16,698 bases of DNA from Fusobacterium sp. (GCA_030527385.1 JAUNAY010000011.1:1-16698), one strand, 5' to 3'. Shown: positions 6,100-13,893, counted from the first letter of the stretch. Numbers and translations: made by a program. The notes: generated by a model not told the origin, from the sequence alone.

Positions 6100-7827
6100 C
6101 TAAATAAGCTTTTTCATTTCTTCTTGAGTTTGATAATTCAAATAATCATCTTTTATCTTAGCTTTATTATCATCAAAGTTTGCACCTTTATATTTTACCT
6201 CTTTAACTTTTTCAAAGATAAAGAATGTATCATTTATAACAGCAGTTTCTACTGTATTTAAAGGAGCTTCAAATATTAATTTAGTAAGATCACTGTTATA
6301 TCCCAACTTTGGAATATATCCAGCATCATTTATATTTGCATAAAGTCCAGAATGAAGAACGTCTTTACTTTCTTTTGCAAGATTTTCAAACTTAGCTTTA
6401 TCTTCAACTAATTTTGTTTTTAACTCTCCTAATTCTTTTTCTTTTGCTTCAATTGTTGCTTGAGATATTTTTGGAGTAATCAAAATGTGACTAGCTCTTG
6501 CTCTATCTTCAGCATCATTTCTCTCTGCTATATAGATTAGATGTTGTCCAAATATAGTTTCAACAGGTGTTGGATAAATTTTTCCTACTTCTCCTTCAAA
6601 CACTGCTTTTTGGAATGGTTCAACCATATCTTTTTTAGAGAACCAACCTAAATCTCCACCATTTGAATTAGGTTCATCTGAATTTTCTTTTGCCATTTCA
6701 GCAAAATTTTCTATTGTCAATTTTTTTAATAGATCTTCAGCTTTAGCTTTAGCTTCTTTCTTATCCTCTTCTGAAGGATCAATTTTTAAAACAGCTATAT
6801 AAGCATCTGAACTTGGAAATACATCATATGCCATTTTATTTTTGTTGAAAAACTCTTTTAATTGATCATCAGTCGGATTTAATGATTTTTTTATACTTTC
6901 AAAAAGTCCTTTATTATACTCTTCAAACTTATACTCTATTGGAAGATTATCATCTACTTTTACTCCTCTAGCAATAGCTTCTTTAACAAGTTTGAATTGA
7001 TTTTCAAAATATTTTTTACTCAATTCTCTTGCTTTTTCTCTATCACCATTAGTCATAAACATATTTTGTAAAGTTCTTCTTGCCATATCTAAATTTGTTA
7101 TAGCAAATCCATCTGATTCTATTTCAGGTTTTTCAAGATATGCAGAATACTCTTCAGCAACATTTTCTAACTTTAGATTTTTTCTATATTTTTCTATTAA
7201 TACTGCATACTCTTCATTGCCTTTTAACTCTTTTAATTCTTTTATGATGTCAGCTTTAGCTTCTTCAAATGTTTTTCCATTAAATAGTGTATATTGATTT
7301 TCATCATAATATTTTTTTATTTCATCATCTGTTAAAACCACATTTTCACGAATTTTTTCAAGAGTTTTTCCTACAACAAGATTTTTTTCAAGCTCTTGTT
7401 TAAAACTTTTTCTTGTATAACCTTGAGCTTGTAACATTCTTTTAAATTGCTCTTTATTTCCAATAGAATTTTCTATTCTATCATATTGTTCACTAACTTC
7501 ACTTCCAGGTACTTTTACTTTTAAATCATCAGCTATTTTTAAAGTTATATTTTTATCAACAACTTCATTAAAAGCAATAATATCAATTAGACTTCTATCT
7601 ATTTTATCTCCTAGATATTTTGAATACCCATCAACCATTGTAGATTTTGTTCTTTCTACTTCAAGTTTTGATATTTTTTCACCATCTAATTTGAAAGCAT
7701 ATGTAGCTCCACTACTCATACTTCCTTTTAGATTCATTATTGTTAAATATCCTCCACTTAGTATAAATAATACAGTAATAAACCAGATAATAGGTTTCAT
7801 TTGTTTACGAAATTTTCTAATTGCCAT
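6100..7827 (-). CDS. membrane-anchored SurA/PpiD-like peptidyl-prolyl isomerase
   Basis: A 575-residue periplasmic foldase. The short basic N-terminus (MAIRKFRKQMK) is followed by one transmembrane helix (about 12-33) with no clear signal-peptidase site. That gives the PpiD topology, anchored in the inner membrane with the bulk in the periplasm. Residues about 45-220 form a SurA-N type chaperone domain. A parvulin-type rotamase domain lies around 340-437; its best block is NSNGGDLGWFSKKDMVEPF (387-405), followed by FGQHLIYI. A second, degenerate rotamase-like segment starts at ASHILITP (445-452). It follows an NtrC-type regulator by 82 bp with no promoter seen between them, so the two are probably co-transcribed. 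The start is ATG 7827, because TAA lies in frame just upstream. Its GGGGAG ribosome site is separated from the ATG by a hairpin. PpiD versus SurA/PrsA naming cannot be settled from sequence alone. Confidence 0.92.
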   Translation of the reverse strand: MAIRKFRKQMKPIIWFITVLFILSGGYLTIMNLKGSMSSGATYAFKLDGEKISKLEVERTKSTMVDGYSKYLGDKIDRSLIDIIAFNEVVDKNITLKIADDLKVKVPGSEVSEQYDRIENSIGNKEQFKRMLQAQGYTRKSFKQELEKNLVVGKTLEKIRENVVLTDDEIKKYYDENQYTLFNGKTFEEAKADIIKELKELKGNEEYAVLIEKYRKNLKLENVAEEYSAYLEKPEIESDGFAITNLDMARRTLQNMFMTNGDREKARELSKKYFENQFKLVKEAIARGVKVDDNLPIEYKFEEYNKGLFESIKKSLNPTDDQLKEFFNKNKMAYDVFPSSDAYIAVLKIDPSEEDKKEAKAKAEDLLKKLTIENFAEMAKENSDEPNSNGGDLGWFSKKDMVEPFQKAVFEGEVGKIYPTPVETIFGQHLIYIAERNDAEDRARASHILITPKISQATIEAKEKELGELKTKLVEDKAKFENLAKESKDVLHSGLYANINDAGYIPKLGYNSDLTKLIFEAPLNTVETAVINDTFFIFEKVKEVKYKGANFDDNKAKIKDDYLNYQTQEEMKKLI

Positions 7828-7830
7828 AAT

Positions 7831-7890
7831 TTATGTATTATCAGAATAACTCTGATAATCTCCCCTTTCCTTTTTTGTGTATAGTTTCAT
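7831..7890 (-). CDS. possible 19-residue ORF ahead of the foldase gene
   Basis: ATG at 7890 opens MKLYTKKERGDYQSYSDNT and stops at TAA (7831-7833), three bases before the foldase ATG. The frame crosses both the GGGGAG ribosome site and the hairpin of that gene. Its own ribosome site is weak (TTGAAG, too close to the start). It could couple translation to the foldase or be a chance frame; chance is the more cautious reading. Confidence 0.2.
   Translation of the reverse strand: MKLYTKKERGDYQSYSDNT
7837..7865 (-). promoter_or_regulatory. hairpin between Shine-Dalgarno and start codon
   Basis: Minus strand: GGGGAG (7865-7860) is followed directly by a perfect 9-base inverted repeat, ATTATCAGA (7859-7851) with TCTGATAAT (7845-7837) and a five-base loop. 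Nine bases then lead to the foldase ATG (7827). Linear spacing from ribosome site to start is 32 bases, too far to work. If the stem folds, the effective spacing becomes nine bases. Confidence 0.5.
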
Positions 7891-7909
7891 TACTTCAATT
7901 AGCTTATTT

Positions 7910-9295
7910 TTATTTAAAGTCTAAACCATATTTTCTAATTTTTTCATAAAGAGTTGTTCTTCCAATTCCAAGAAGTTTTGAAGTTTCTTGTTTGTTCCAT
8001 CTTGTTTTTTGTAAAGCAATAGCTATAACTACCTTTTCAACATCTGCTAAGCTATATATCTCTTGTTCAAGAATATCTTTTAATGGTCCAACTCCTACAA
8101 CTGTTTTATTTTCAACAGTATCAGATTTCATTTTAATCTCTAATGGTAAATCCTCTATACCAATTATTTTGTCAGTTGAAAGAATAACCATTCTTTCTAT
8201 CATATTTTTTAGTTCTCTAATATTTCCAGGATATGAATATTCCATCAAATATTTCATTGCTTCTCCTGAAATAACTGGTGTATCTCTGTGAAGTTCTCTT
8301 ACTATTTTATTTAGGAAATAGTTTGCAAGTAAAGGAATATCCTCTTTTCTTTCTCTTAGAGGTGGAACTTCAATAGGGAATACTGTTAATCTATGGTATA
8401 GATCTTTTCTGAATTTTCCCTTTTCTGTTTCATCTTTAAGATCTTTATCACTAGCAACAATAAATCTAACATCTACTCTTCTAGTTTTGTTTCCTCCAAC
8501 TCTTTTTAATTCTCCATATTCAATTACTCTTAAAAGTTTAGATTGAATTTTTACGTCCATAGCTGATATATCATCTAAGAACATAGTTCCACCATCAGCT
8601 TCTTCTAATAATCCTTTTTTGCTTGAGTTAGCTCCAGTAAATGCTCCTCTTTCATATCCAAAAAGTTCTCTTTCCATTGTTTCTTCTGGCATAGATGCAC
8701 AGCTTACAACAATGTAATTATTTTTTCTTCTGTCACTTTTTTTGAATATTTCTTTAGCTACTAATTCTTTTCCAAGTCCATTTTCTCCAGTAATAAGAAC
8801 TGGTAAATCACTCTCTGCAACTTTTTCTATAAGATTTTTTACATCTTTAATTCTAGCAGATTGTCCAACTATTTCACTTTCTTCTTCACTGCTTAATAAT
8901 TTTTCCTCTAATTTTCTCTTTTCTTTTAATATTTCAAGATTTTTAAGAGCTGGCATAATTATTCTGTTCATTTCTCTTAATTCAACAGGTTTCATCATAT
9001 AATTATAGATATCTGCATTCTTTAATTCATTTAAAATCTCTTCATTTTCATCATCTAAAAGAGCCACAACAACAAAATCTTTCCCTATACCGTTTAATTT
9101 TCTCTTAGCTTCTGCAAAATTGAACCAAGTTAAGTACTCATCTAATAGAACAATATCAAAATCACTTTCTCTTAACATATCTAATGCATCAAGAAGATTG
9201 TTAAATGTTATAATTTCATATTGTTCTGAAAGTTCTTTTCTTATTTGCTTCAAAGTTTCTTTTCTTTCCGAAATCGCTAAAATAGCATTTTTCAT
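7910..9295 (-). CDS. NtrC-family sigma-54-dependent response regulator
   Basis: 461 residues in the usual order: receiver (1-120), AAA+ domain (about 138-380), Fis-type helix-turn-helix (about 415-461, ending ETSKLLGIGRTTLYEKIRKY). The GAFTGA loop that contacts sigma-54 is intact (217-222). Walker A is GENGLGKE (170-177), arginine-finger candidates are R296 and R302, and sensor II is PGNIREL (356-362). Oddities: Walker B reads LDDI, with D242 where Glu is usual. The switch Asn (PspF N64) is S198, and sensor I ATN is ASD (281-283). The receiver keeps D52 and K102, but its N-terminal acidic pair is reduced to E10. ATG 9295 has GGGAGG six bases upstream. No histidine kinase is adjacent. It lies between rseP and a periplasmic foldase, which suggests an envelope-related regulon, but targets are unknown. 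No -24/-12 promoter was seen in the window. Confidence 0.92.
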   Translation of the reverse strand: MKNAILAISERKETLKQIRKELSEQYEIITFNNLLDALDMLRESDFDIVLLDEYLTWFNFAEAKRKLNGIGKDFVVVALLDDENEEILNELKNADIYNYMMKPVELREMNRIIMPALKNLEILKEKRKLEEKLLSSEEESEIVGQSARIKDVKNLIEKVAESDLPVLITGENGLGKELVAKEIFKKSDRRKNNYIVVSCASMPEETMERELFGYERGAFTGANSSKKGLLEEADGGTMFLDDISAMDVKIQSKLLRVIEYGELKRVGGNKTRRVDVRFIVASDKDLKDETEKGKFRKDLYHRLTVFPIEVPPLRERKEDIPLLANYFLNKIVRELHRDTPVISGEAMKYLMEYSYPGNIRELKNMIERMVILSTDKIIGIEDLPLEIKMKSDTVENKTVVGVGPLKDILEQEIYSLADVEKVVIAIALQKTRWNKQETSKLLGIGRTTLYEKIRKYGLDFK

Positions 9296-9364
9296 ACCCA
9301 GCCTCCCTATTTATATCGTTATTTTCAAAAATAATTCATAATTTATTGTTTTCTACTATAATGT

Positions 9365-9393
9365 ATTATAATAGATATTCTGTATTTTTTCAA
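9365..9393 (-). promoter_or_regulatory. promoter of the regulator-foldase unit
   Basis: Minus-strand TTGAAA (9388-9393), exactly 17 bases, then a perfect TATAAT (9365-9370). The predicted start near 9358 gives a 5' leader of about 60 bases before the regulator ATG. It lies about 50 bases beyond the rseP stop. No convincing terminator separates it from rseP, so some read-through from the upstream operon may also reach the regulator. Confidence 0.75.
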
Positions 9394-9443
9394 GACTATT
9401 TTTTATTTTTTTGGTAATAATTTCTTTAAATTCAGTCTTTAAG

Positions 9444-10463
9444 CTATTTTGTAAGGTTAAAAATATCATTTGCTGAAATGTAAATAAAGAATGCAAATAG
9501 CAATATCATTCCCGCTGTATGTACTTTTTCTTCTAACTTTTTATTAACCTTTACTCCCACTAATTCTAATAAAACAAAAAGTATTCTTCCTCCGTCAAGT
9601 GCAGGAAGAGGAAGTAAATTCAAAATCCCTACATTTATCGAAAGTAAAGCTGTCAACCAAACAAGAATTCCTATTCCCTCTTTTGATGCTTGCCCAACTA
9701 CTTTAATTATTCCTATTGGTCCACTTATCTCCTCACTTTTTACCTTTCCAGTCACTATCATTTTTAAGCCGTCTAAAGTGTCAACTATTATCTTTTTTAC
9801 TCCTAAAAAACTAGCTTTTATTGATTCTCTAAAAGTAAATCTCTCTATATGATAATCAGGTAAAATACCCAATATATATCTCTTTGTTTCTGGTTCATAT
9901 GTAAGTTTTAAATCTATATTTTTTATTTCATTTGCTCTTTCTACAACTAGCTTTATCTCTTTTGTATTATCTATTTCACCTAAAATTTTTCCAATATCTT
10001 CCCATTTATTAACATCAATTCCATCTATTGATATAATTTTATCCTTTGGAAGTATCAATTTGCTACTATTACTATTTTCTAAAATATGTCCAACTACTGC
10101 TTCCTCATTTGGAACAACTTTTCCATTTATATTCAACATTGTAAAAATAATAGAAAAAGCTAATAAAAAATTCATAAATACTCCAGCAATTAATACGATT
10201 AATCTTGCAAAAGGTGGTTTACTATTAAATCCATCTTCTACTTTGCTATCAACTTCCATTCCCTCTATATTTACAAATCCACCTATTGGAATTGCTCTAA
10301 ATGAATATGTAGTTTTCATAGTGTCATATGAGTATACCTGTGGTCCCATTCCTATTGAAAACTCAGTTACAGGCATTTTAAAAAATTTTGCTGTGGCAAA
10401 ATGTCCTAATTCGTGAATAAAGATTATTATTCCTAGCACAAGTATTGCTGCTATTATGTTCAT
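9444..10463 (-). CDS. rseP: RIP metalloprotease, site-2 protease
   Basis: An intramembrane zinc protease of 339 residues that cleaves transmembrane substrates such as anti-sigma factors or signal-peptide remnants. The zinc motif HELGH is at 17-21 in the first membrane helix. The third ligand lies in the LDGG motif at 289-292 (LLPLPALDGGRILF). Further membrane segments are at about 86-110, 262-285 and 315-332. A single PDZ domain (about 115-185, with ILPKDKIISIDG) lies between the catalytic helices, whereas E. coli RseP has two. GGAGG lies seven bases before the ATG at 10463, across the end of tmk, with 12 bp between the genes. It is the last gene of uppS-cdsA-dxr-tmk-rseP, matching the common order apart from the inserted tmk. 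No RseA-like anti-sigma gene is in the window. Confidence 0.96.
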   Translation of the reverse strand: MNIIAAILVLGIIIFIHELGHFATAKFFKMPVTEFSIGMGPQVYSYDTMKTTYSFRAIPIGGFVNIEGMEVDSKVEDGFNSKPPFARLIVLIAGVFMNFLLAFSIIFTMLNINGKVVPNEEAVVGHILENSNSSKLILPKDKIISIDGIDVNKWEDIGKILGEIDNTKEIKLVVERANEIKNIDLKLTYEPETKRYILGILPDYHIERFTFRESIKASFLGVKKIIVDTLDGLKMIVTGKVKSEEISGPIGIIKVVGQASKEGIGILVWLTALLSINVGILNLLPLPALDGGRILFVLLELVGVKVNKKLEEKVHTAGMILLFAFFIYISANDIFNLTK

Positions 10464-10475
10464 TATTTTCCTCCG

Positions 10476-11150
10476 TTATAAAATCACTTCTTTTACAAGA
10501 GAAAAAACCTCTTCTCCTATCTCTTCAATGGTTTTTATTCTGTCTCCATCATTACATTTTATCTCTTTCCAATTATATATATTAGCTATTTTACAAGCAT
10601 TTTCGTGAGATTCCTTTAAATATTCTTGATCTCTTTCGTGAATATCTTTTTTATTCTCTCCTGTAATCTTATTTTTTCTCTCTGCCATCAATCTTATTGC
10701 CATTTCAGTTGGCATATTTAAAAATATTACCAAATCTGGACGAGGTATTCCCATTTTTTCATATTCAAGATCCTCTAACCAATCTAAATATCTCTTTTTT
10801 TCATCTAAATTTTTAATTTTAGAAGCTTGATGTACCATATTTGAAGTTACATATCTATCTGTAACAATTATCCCGTCGTTATTATAAAATTTTTCCCAAT
10901 CTGTTTTAAATGAAGCATATCTGTCTATTGCATACATTGTAGATACTGGATATGGGTTTACTTTCATTGCATCTTCTCCAAAAGCTCCTGCTAAATACAT
11001 TTTTACTGGTTCACAAGCTGGACTTTCATAATTTGGAAAAGATATTTTTTTCCCATTCAATCCAATTTCTAATATTCTATCAAATAATCTTTTAGTTTGT
11101 GTTTCTTTTCCACTAGAGTCTGTTCCCTCTATAACTATAAGTTTTCCCAT
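10476..11150 (-). CDS. tmk: thymidylate kinase (dTMP kinase)
   Basis: Phosphorylates dTMP to dTDP, an essential step of dTTP synthesis. 224 residues from the chosen start. The P-loop is EGTDSSGKETQ (8-18), more like the GTDSSGK variants than the DGAGKTTQ of E. coli Tmk. The DRYASF (about 83-88) and TDRYV (about 102-106) nucleotide-binding motifs are present. A LID-like stretch follows LVIFLNMPTEMAIRLM and contains basic residues ending in HERD. The start was set at 11150 rather than an in-frame ATG at 11183: AGGAG lies seven bases upstream, the P-loop falls at the normal place, and only one base separates it from the dxr stop (TAAAATG). It sits between dxr and rseP, genes that are usually adjacent. 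Confidence 0.92.
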   Translation of the reverse strand: MGKLIVIEGTDSSGKETQTKRLFDRILEIGLNGKKISFPNYESPACEPVKMYLAGAFGEDAMKVNPYPVSTMYAIDRYASFKTDWEKFYNNDGIIVTDRYVTSNMVHQASKIKNLDEKKRYLDWLEDLEYEKMGIPRPDLVIFLNMPTEMAIRLMAERKNKITGENKKDIHERDQEYLKESHENACKIANIYNWKEIKCNDGDRIKTIEEIGEEVFSLVKEVIL

Positions 11151-11151
11151 T

Positions 11152-12315
11152 TTATTTCTCCTCTTTTTCTCCATATTCACCATATACCCAATCTCTTGTT
11201 TCCCTATCTACACTTTTAATAGTTTCAACACTATCTATCTCTATTGGTATATGTCTTTCCATAGCTTTCTCTATTATTTCATAGATTGTTAAAAATCCTA
11301 TTTTTCCTTTCATAAATAGCTCTACTGCAACTTCATTTGCTGCATTAAATACAGCTGGCATTGATTTTCCTTTTCTCCCTGCTCTATAAGCAAGCTCTAC
11401 ACCTTTAAAAGTTTTATTATCAACTTGTTCAAAAGTTAAAGTTGAAGCTTTTGTAAAATCAAGAGGTTCAAAAACTACATTAGCCTCTCTTTCTGGATAT
11501 GTAAATGCATATTGAATAGGAAGTTTCATATCTGGTGCTCCTAATTGAGCTATCACAGCTCTATCTTTAAATTCTACCATAGAATGAATTATGCTTTGTG
11601 GGTGAACTAAAACATCTATATGATCATAATCTACTCCAAAAAGTTCGTGAGCTTCTATAACTTCTAATCCCTTGTTTACTAATGAAGATGAATCTATTGT
11701 TATCTTTTTCCCCATAGACCAGTTTGGGTGTTTTAGTGCATCTTCTACTTTTACATTTTTCAATTCTTCTACTGTTTTTCCTCTAAATGTTCCACCACTT
11801 GCAGTTATTATAAGTCTATTTACCTCTTGTTTTCTTCCTCCTAACATAGATTGAAATATTGCTGAATGTTCACTATCAACTGGTACTATCTCTGCTTTTG
11901 GATACTCTTTTAAAAGTTTATTTATATACTCTCCACCTGCAACCATAGTCTCTTTATTTGCAAGAGCTATTCTCTTTTCATTTTTTATTCCTGCAACAGT
12001 TGCTTCTATCCCAATAGCTCCACTTACTGCTGTTAAAAGAATATCATAATCTTTTAAATTAGCTAACTCTGTAAGTCCACTATCTCCTAAAAATAGTTTT
12101 ACATTTGGAAACTCTCTGCTTATTTGTAAATATCCCTCTTCAGTTCCAACACAAACATACTTAGGAGAAAACTCTCTTATCTGTTCAATCAATAATTTAT
12201 GATTTCTATTTCCACTTAAAGCTACAATCTCAAATTTTCCATTACTATTTCTAACTACATCTAACGCACTAGTTCCTATACTTCCTGTCGATCCCAATAC
12301 AACTATTCTTTTCAT
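11152..12315 (-). CDS. dxr: 1-deoxy-D-xylulose 5-phosphate reductoisomerase
   Basis: Converts DXP to MEP with NADPH, the committed step of the non-mevalonate isoprenoid pathway. It therefore feeds precursors to the undecaprenyl synthase encoded at the head of the same operon. 387 residues, typical length. The NADPH-binding GSTGSIG is at 8-14. Metal and substrate motifs VPVDSEHSAIFQ and ASGGTFR are present, as are KGLEVIEAHELF and HPQSIIHSMVEF. The start was set at ATG 12315, where AGGAGG lies six bases upstream. An 18-codon longer frame to 12369 would be translated from inside a terminator-like hairpin and adds no conserved residues. It ends one base before tmk. Confidence 0.97.
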   Translation of the reverse strand: MKRIVVLGSTGSIGTSALDVVRNSNGKFEIVALSGNRNHKLLIEQIREFSPKYVCVGTEEGYLQISREFPNVKLFLGDSGLTELANLKDYDILLTAVSGAIGIEATVAGIKNEKRIALANKETMVAGGEYINKLLKEYPKAEIVPVDSEHSAIFQSMLGGRKQEVNRLIITASGGTFRGKTVEELKNVKVEDALKHPNWSMGKKITIDSSSLVNKGLEVIEAHELFGVDYDHIDVLVHPQSIIHSMVEFKDRAVIAQLGAPDMKLPIQYAFTYPEREANVVFEPLDFTKASTLTFEQVDNKTFKGVELAYRAGRKGKSMPAVFNAANEVAVELFMKGKIGFLTIYEIIEKAMERHIPIEIDSVETIKSVDRETRDWVYGEYGEKEEK

Positions 12316-12330
12316 AATCTTCCTCCTAAG

Positions 12331-12364
12331 AAAAAAACAGGGTGAATAAAATAATTTTTCACCC
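12331..12364 (-). terminator. terminator-like hairpin directly before the dxr ribosome site
   Basis: On the minus strand GGGTGAA (12364-12358) pairs with TTCACCC (12346-12340) over an A/T loop that can pair further. TG and seven T's follow (12337-12331). This is a good intrinsic-terminator shape. The dxr AGGAGG starts about three bases after the T-run, so no promoter can fit between. It most likely attenuates transcription between cdsA and dxr-tmk-rseP, or is read through. Confidence 0.65.
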
Positions 12365-12382
12365 AACAATATTTTTTTATAT

Positions 12383-13207
12383 TTATAATACTATAAGTCT
12401 TAATAAATAATATACAACTGGAGCCACAAAAAGCATACTATCAAATCTATCTAATATACCTCCGTGTCCTCTCAATATTGTTCCTGAATCTTTAACTTTA
12501 AATTCTCTTTTAAACATTGATTCACCTAAATCGCCAATTTGTGCAACAATACTGATAAATACTCCTATTATAATTATATTTACTATTCCTAAATCACCAT
12601 TTTCCAAAAGTTTAAAATATTTTTCTAAAAGATAAAGGGAACATATTGTAAAAAATATTCCTCCTAAAGATCCCTCTATTGATTTTTTTGGACTTATACT
12701 ACTAAATCCTCTCTTAAAAATCTTTCTTCCTATTGTTAATCCAGTAAAATAAGCAAATGTATCACAAACCCATACCATAATTTGAGCTGTTAAAAGCCAC
12801 ATTCCACCATTTGGTAAAAAACTAATTAATAGTACGTGTGAAAATAAAACTGATACATACAAAGCTCCTAAAAGAGTTACTCCTAAATCAGAACTTGAAT
12901 TTTCAACTTTATTTTGTAATACTCTATATCCTATTAATAATACTGTAAATATTGAAAAAACAAACATATTATTTATCTCTATCTTTCCTAATTGATTTAA
13001 AAATAATATATTTGGTATTGCCAATGCTCCAATTAATCCTACCATTTTATATGGTTTTTTTCCACCAACCTCTGCCATATTATAAAATTCGTATGTAGCC
13101 ATACCAATTATTATATTTGCAAATATTAAAAGAGGTATTCCTCCACTATACAATATCCAAATAAGCAGTGGAATTCCTATTATAGCTACCATTATTCTAC
13201 TTAACAT
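12383..13207 (-). CDS. cdsA: phosphatidate cytidylyltransferase (CDP-diglyceride synthase)
   Basis: An inner-membrane enzyme making CDP-diacylglycerol from phosphatidate and CTP, the branch point for all bacterial phospholipids. 274 residues with about eight hydrophobic segments. The family signature is clear in the C-terminal part: SPKKSIEGSLGG (172-183), then GDLGESMFKREFKVKDSG (225-242) and GHGGILDRFDS (248-258). DTFAYFTG (149-156) is also typical. One oddity: the residue before GHGG, normally Pro (LPGHGG), is Arg (LRGHGG). Its ATG overlaps the uppS stop (TAATG), and GGAGGAG within the end of uppS supplies the ribosome site, so coupling is likely. It ends 68 bp before dxr, the gap that holds the attenuator-like hairpin. 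Confidence 0.96.
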   Translation of the reverse strand: MLSRIMVAIIGIPLLIWILYSGGIPLLIFANIIIGMATYEFYNMAEVGGKKPYKMVGLIGALAIPNILFLNQLGKIEINNMFVFSIFTVLLIGYRVLQNKVENSSSDLGVTLLGALYVSVLFSHVLLISFLPNGGMWLLTAQIMVWVCDTFAYFTGLTIGRKIFKRGFSSISPKKSIEGSLGGIFFTICSLYLLEKYFKLLENGDLGIVNIIIIGVFISIVAQIGDLGESMFKREFKVKDSGTILRGHGGILDRFDSMLFVAPVVYYLLRLIVL

Positions 13208-13893
13208 TACTTAACTCCTCCAAATCTTCTATCTCTTTTATTATAACTTTCTATTGCTCTATCTAATTCTGCCTCATCAAAATCAGGCCACAAAGTATCT
13301 GTTATATATATTTCTGAATATGCTATTTGCCATAATAAGAAATTTGAAATTCTAAATTCACCACTTGTTCTTATTAAAAGTTCTGGATCTGGAATATCTC
13401 TATACATATACTTAGAGAATTCTTCCTCTGTTATCTCATCTTTTCCCTCTTTTAATAATCTATTTATACCATCTAATATTTCAGCACGTCCACCATAATT
13501 AAATGCTATATTTAGATTTAAACCAGTATTATTTTTACTTAAATCCTCTAGTTTTTTTATTGCTTCCAATAGGGAATCACTCACATTTTCCTTTTTTCCA
13601 GAAACTGTAAATTTTATATTATTTTCCATTATGTTTTTTTCTTCACCTTTTAAATAAGTTTTAAATAAAAACATCAATGCTTCAACCTCTTCTTTACTTC
13701 TTTTCCAGTTTTCTGTTGAAAATGCGTATACTGTAAGATATTTAACCCCTATCTTTCCAGCGTGTGTTATTATCTTTCTTAAAGATTTAGCTCCCTCTCT
13801 ATGTCCTAAAGTTCTAGGAAGCCCTCTCTTTTTTGCCCATCTTCCATTTCCGTCCATTATTATAGCTATATGTTTAGGAATATTTTGTTCCAT
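13207..13893 (-). CDS. uppS: undecaprenyl diphosphate synthase (cis-prenyltransferase)
   Basis: Extends farnesyl-PP with eight isopentenyl-PP units to the C55 lipid carrier used for peptidoglycan and surface polysaccharides. 228 residues, normal length. The pyrophosphate-binding motif is IIMDGNGRWAKKRG (11-24), with catalytic D14. H31 and the LGHREGAKS block follow. Also conserved are VYAFSTENWKRS, FNYGGRAEI and the C-terminal RTSGEFRISNFLLWQ with YSEIYITDTLWPDF. It is the first gene of the operon; ATG 13893 has GAGGTGAG upstream. The frr and pyrH genes that often precede uppS are absent here; instead there is a terminator and an unrelated amidohydrolase. Confidence 0.97.
   Translation of the reverse strand: MEQNIPKHIAIIMDGNGRWAKKRGLPRTLGHREGAKSLRKIITHAGKIGVKYLTVYAFSTENWKRSKEEVEALMFLFKTYLKGEEKNIMENNIKFTVSGKKENVSDSLLEAIKKLEDLSKNNTGLNLNIAFNYGGRAEILDGINRLLKEGKDEITEEEFSKYMYRDIPDPELLIRTSGEFRISNFLLWQIAYSEIYITDTLWPDFDEAELDRAIESYNKRDRRFGGVK

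Noticed and set aside
9300..9443. Search by eye for a -24/-12 sigma-54 promoter and activator sites near the regulator
   Set aside because: No GG-N10-GC type element was seen; the gene has a clear TTGAAA/TATAAT sigma-70 promoter instead.
9395..9443. Possible terminator after rseP
   Set aside because: AAGACT and AGTCTT arms exist but are about 38 bases apart, with no GC-rich stem and no U-tract; not convincing.
10060..10416. 118-codon plus-strand frame inside rseP
   Set aside because: Shadow of a real membrane-protein gene; no independent motif or context supports it.
11151..11183. 11-codon N-terminal extension of tmk
   Set aside because: It would overlap dxr by about 30 bases; the ATG at 11150 has AGGAG at good spacing and fits the P-loop position.
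12316..12369. 18-codon N-terminal extension of dxr
   Set aside because: It would be translated from inside the terminator-like hairpin; the ATG at 12315 has a near-perfect AGGAGG and puts the NADPH motif at the normal position.
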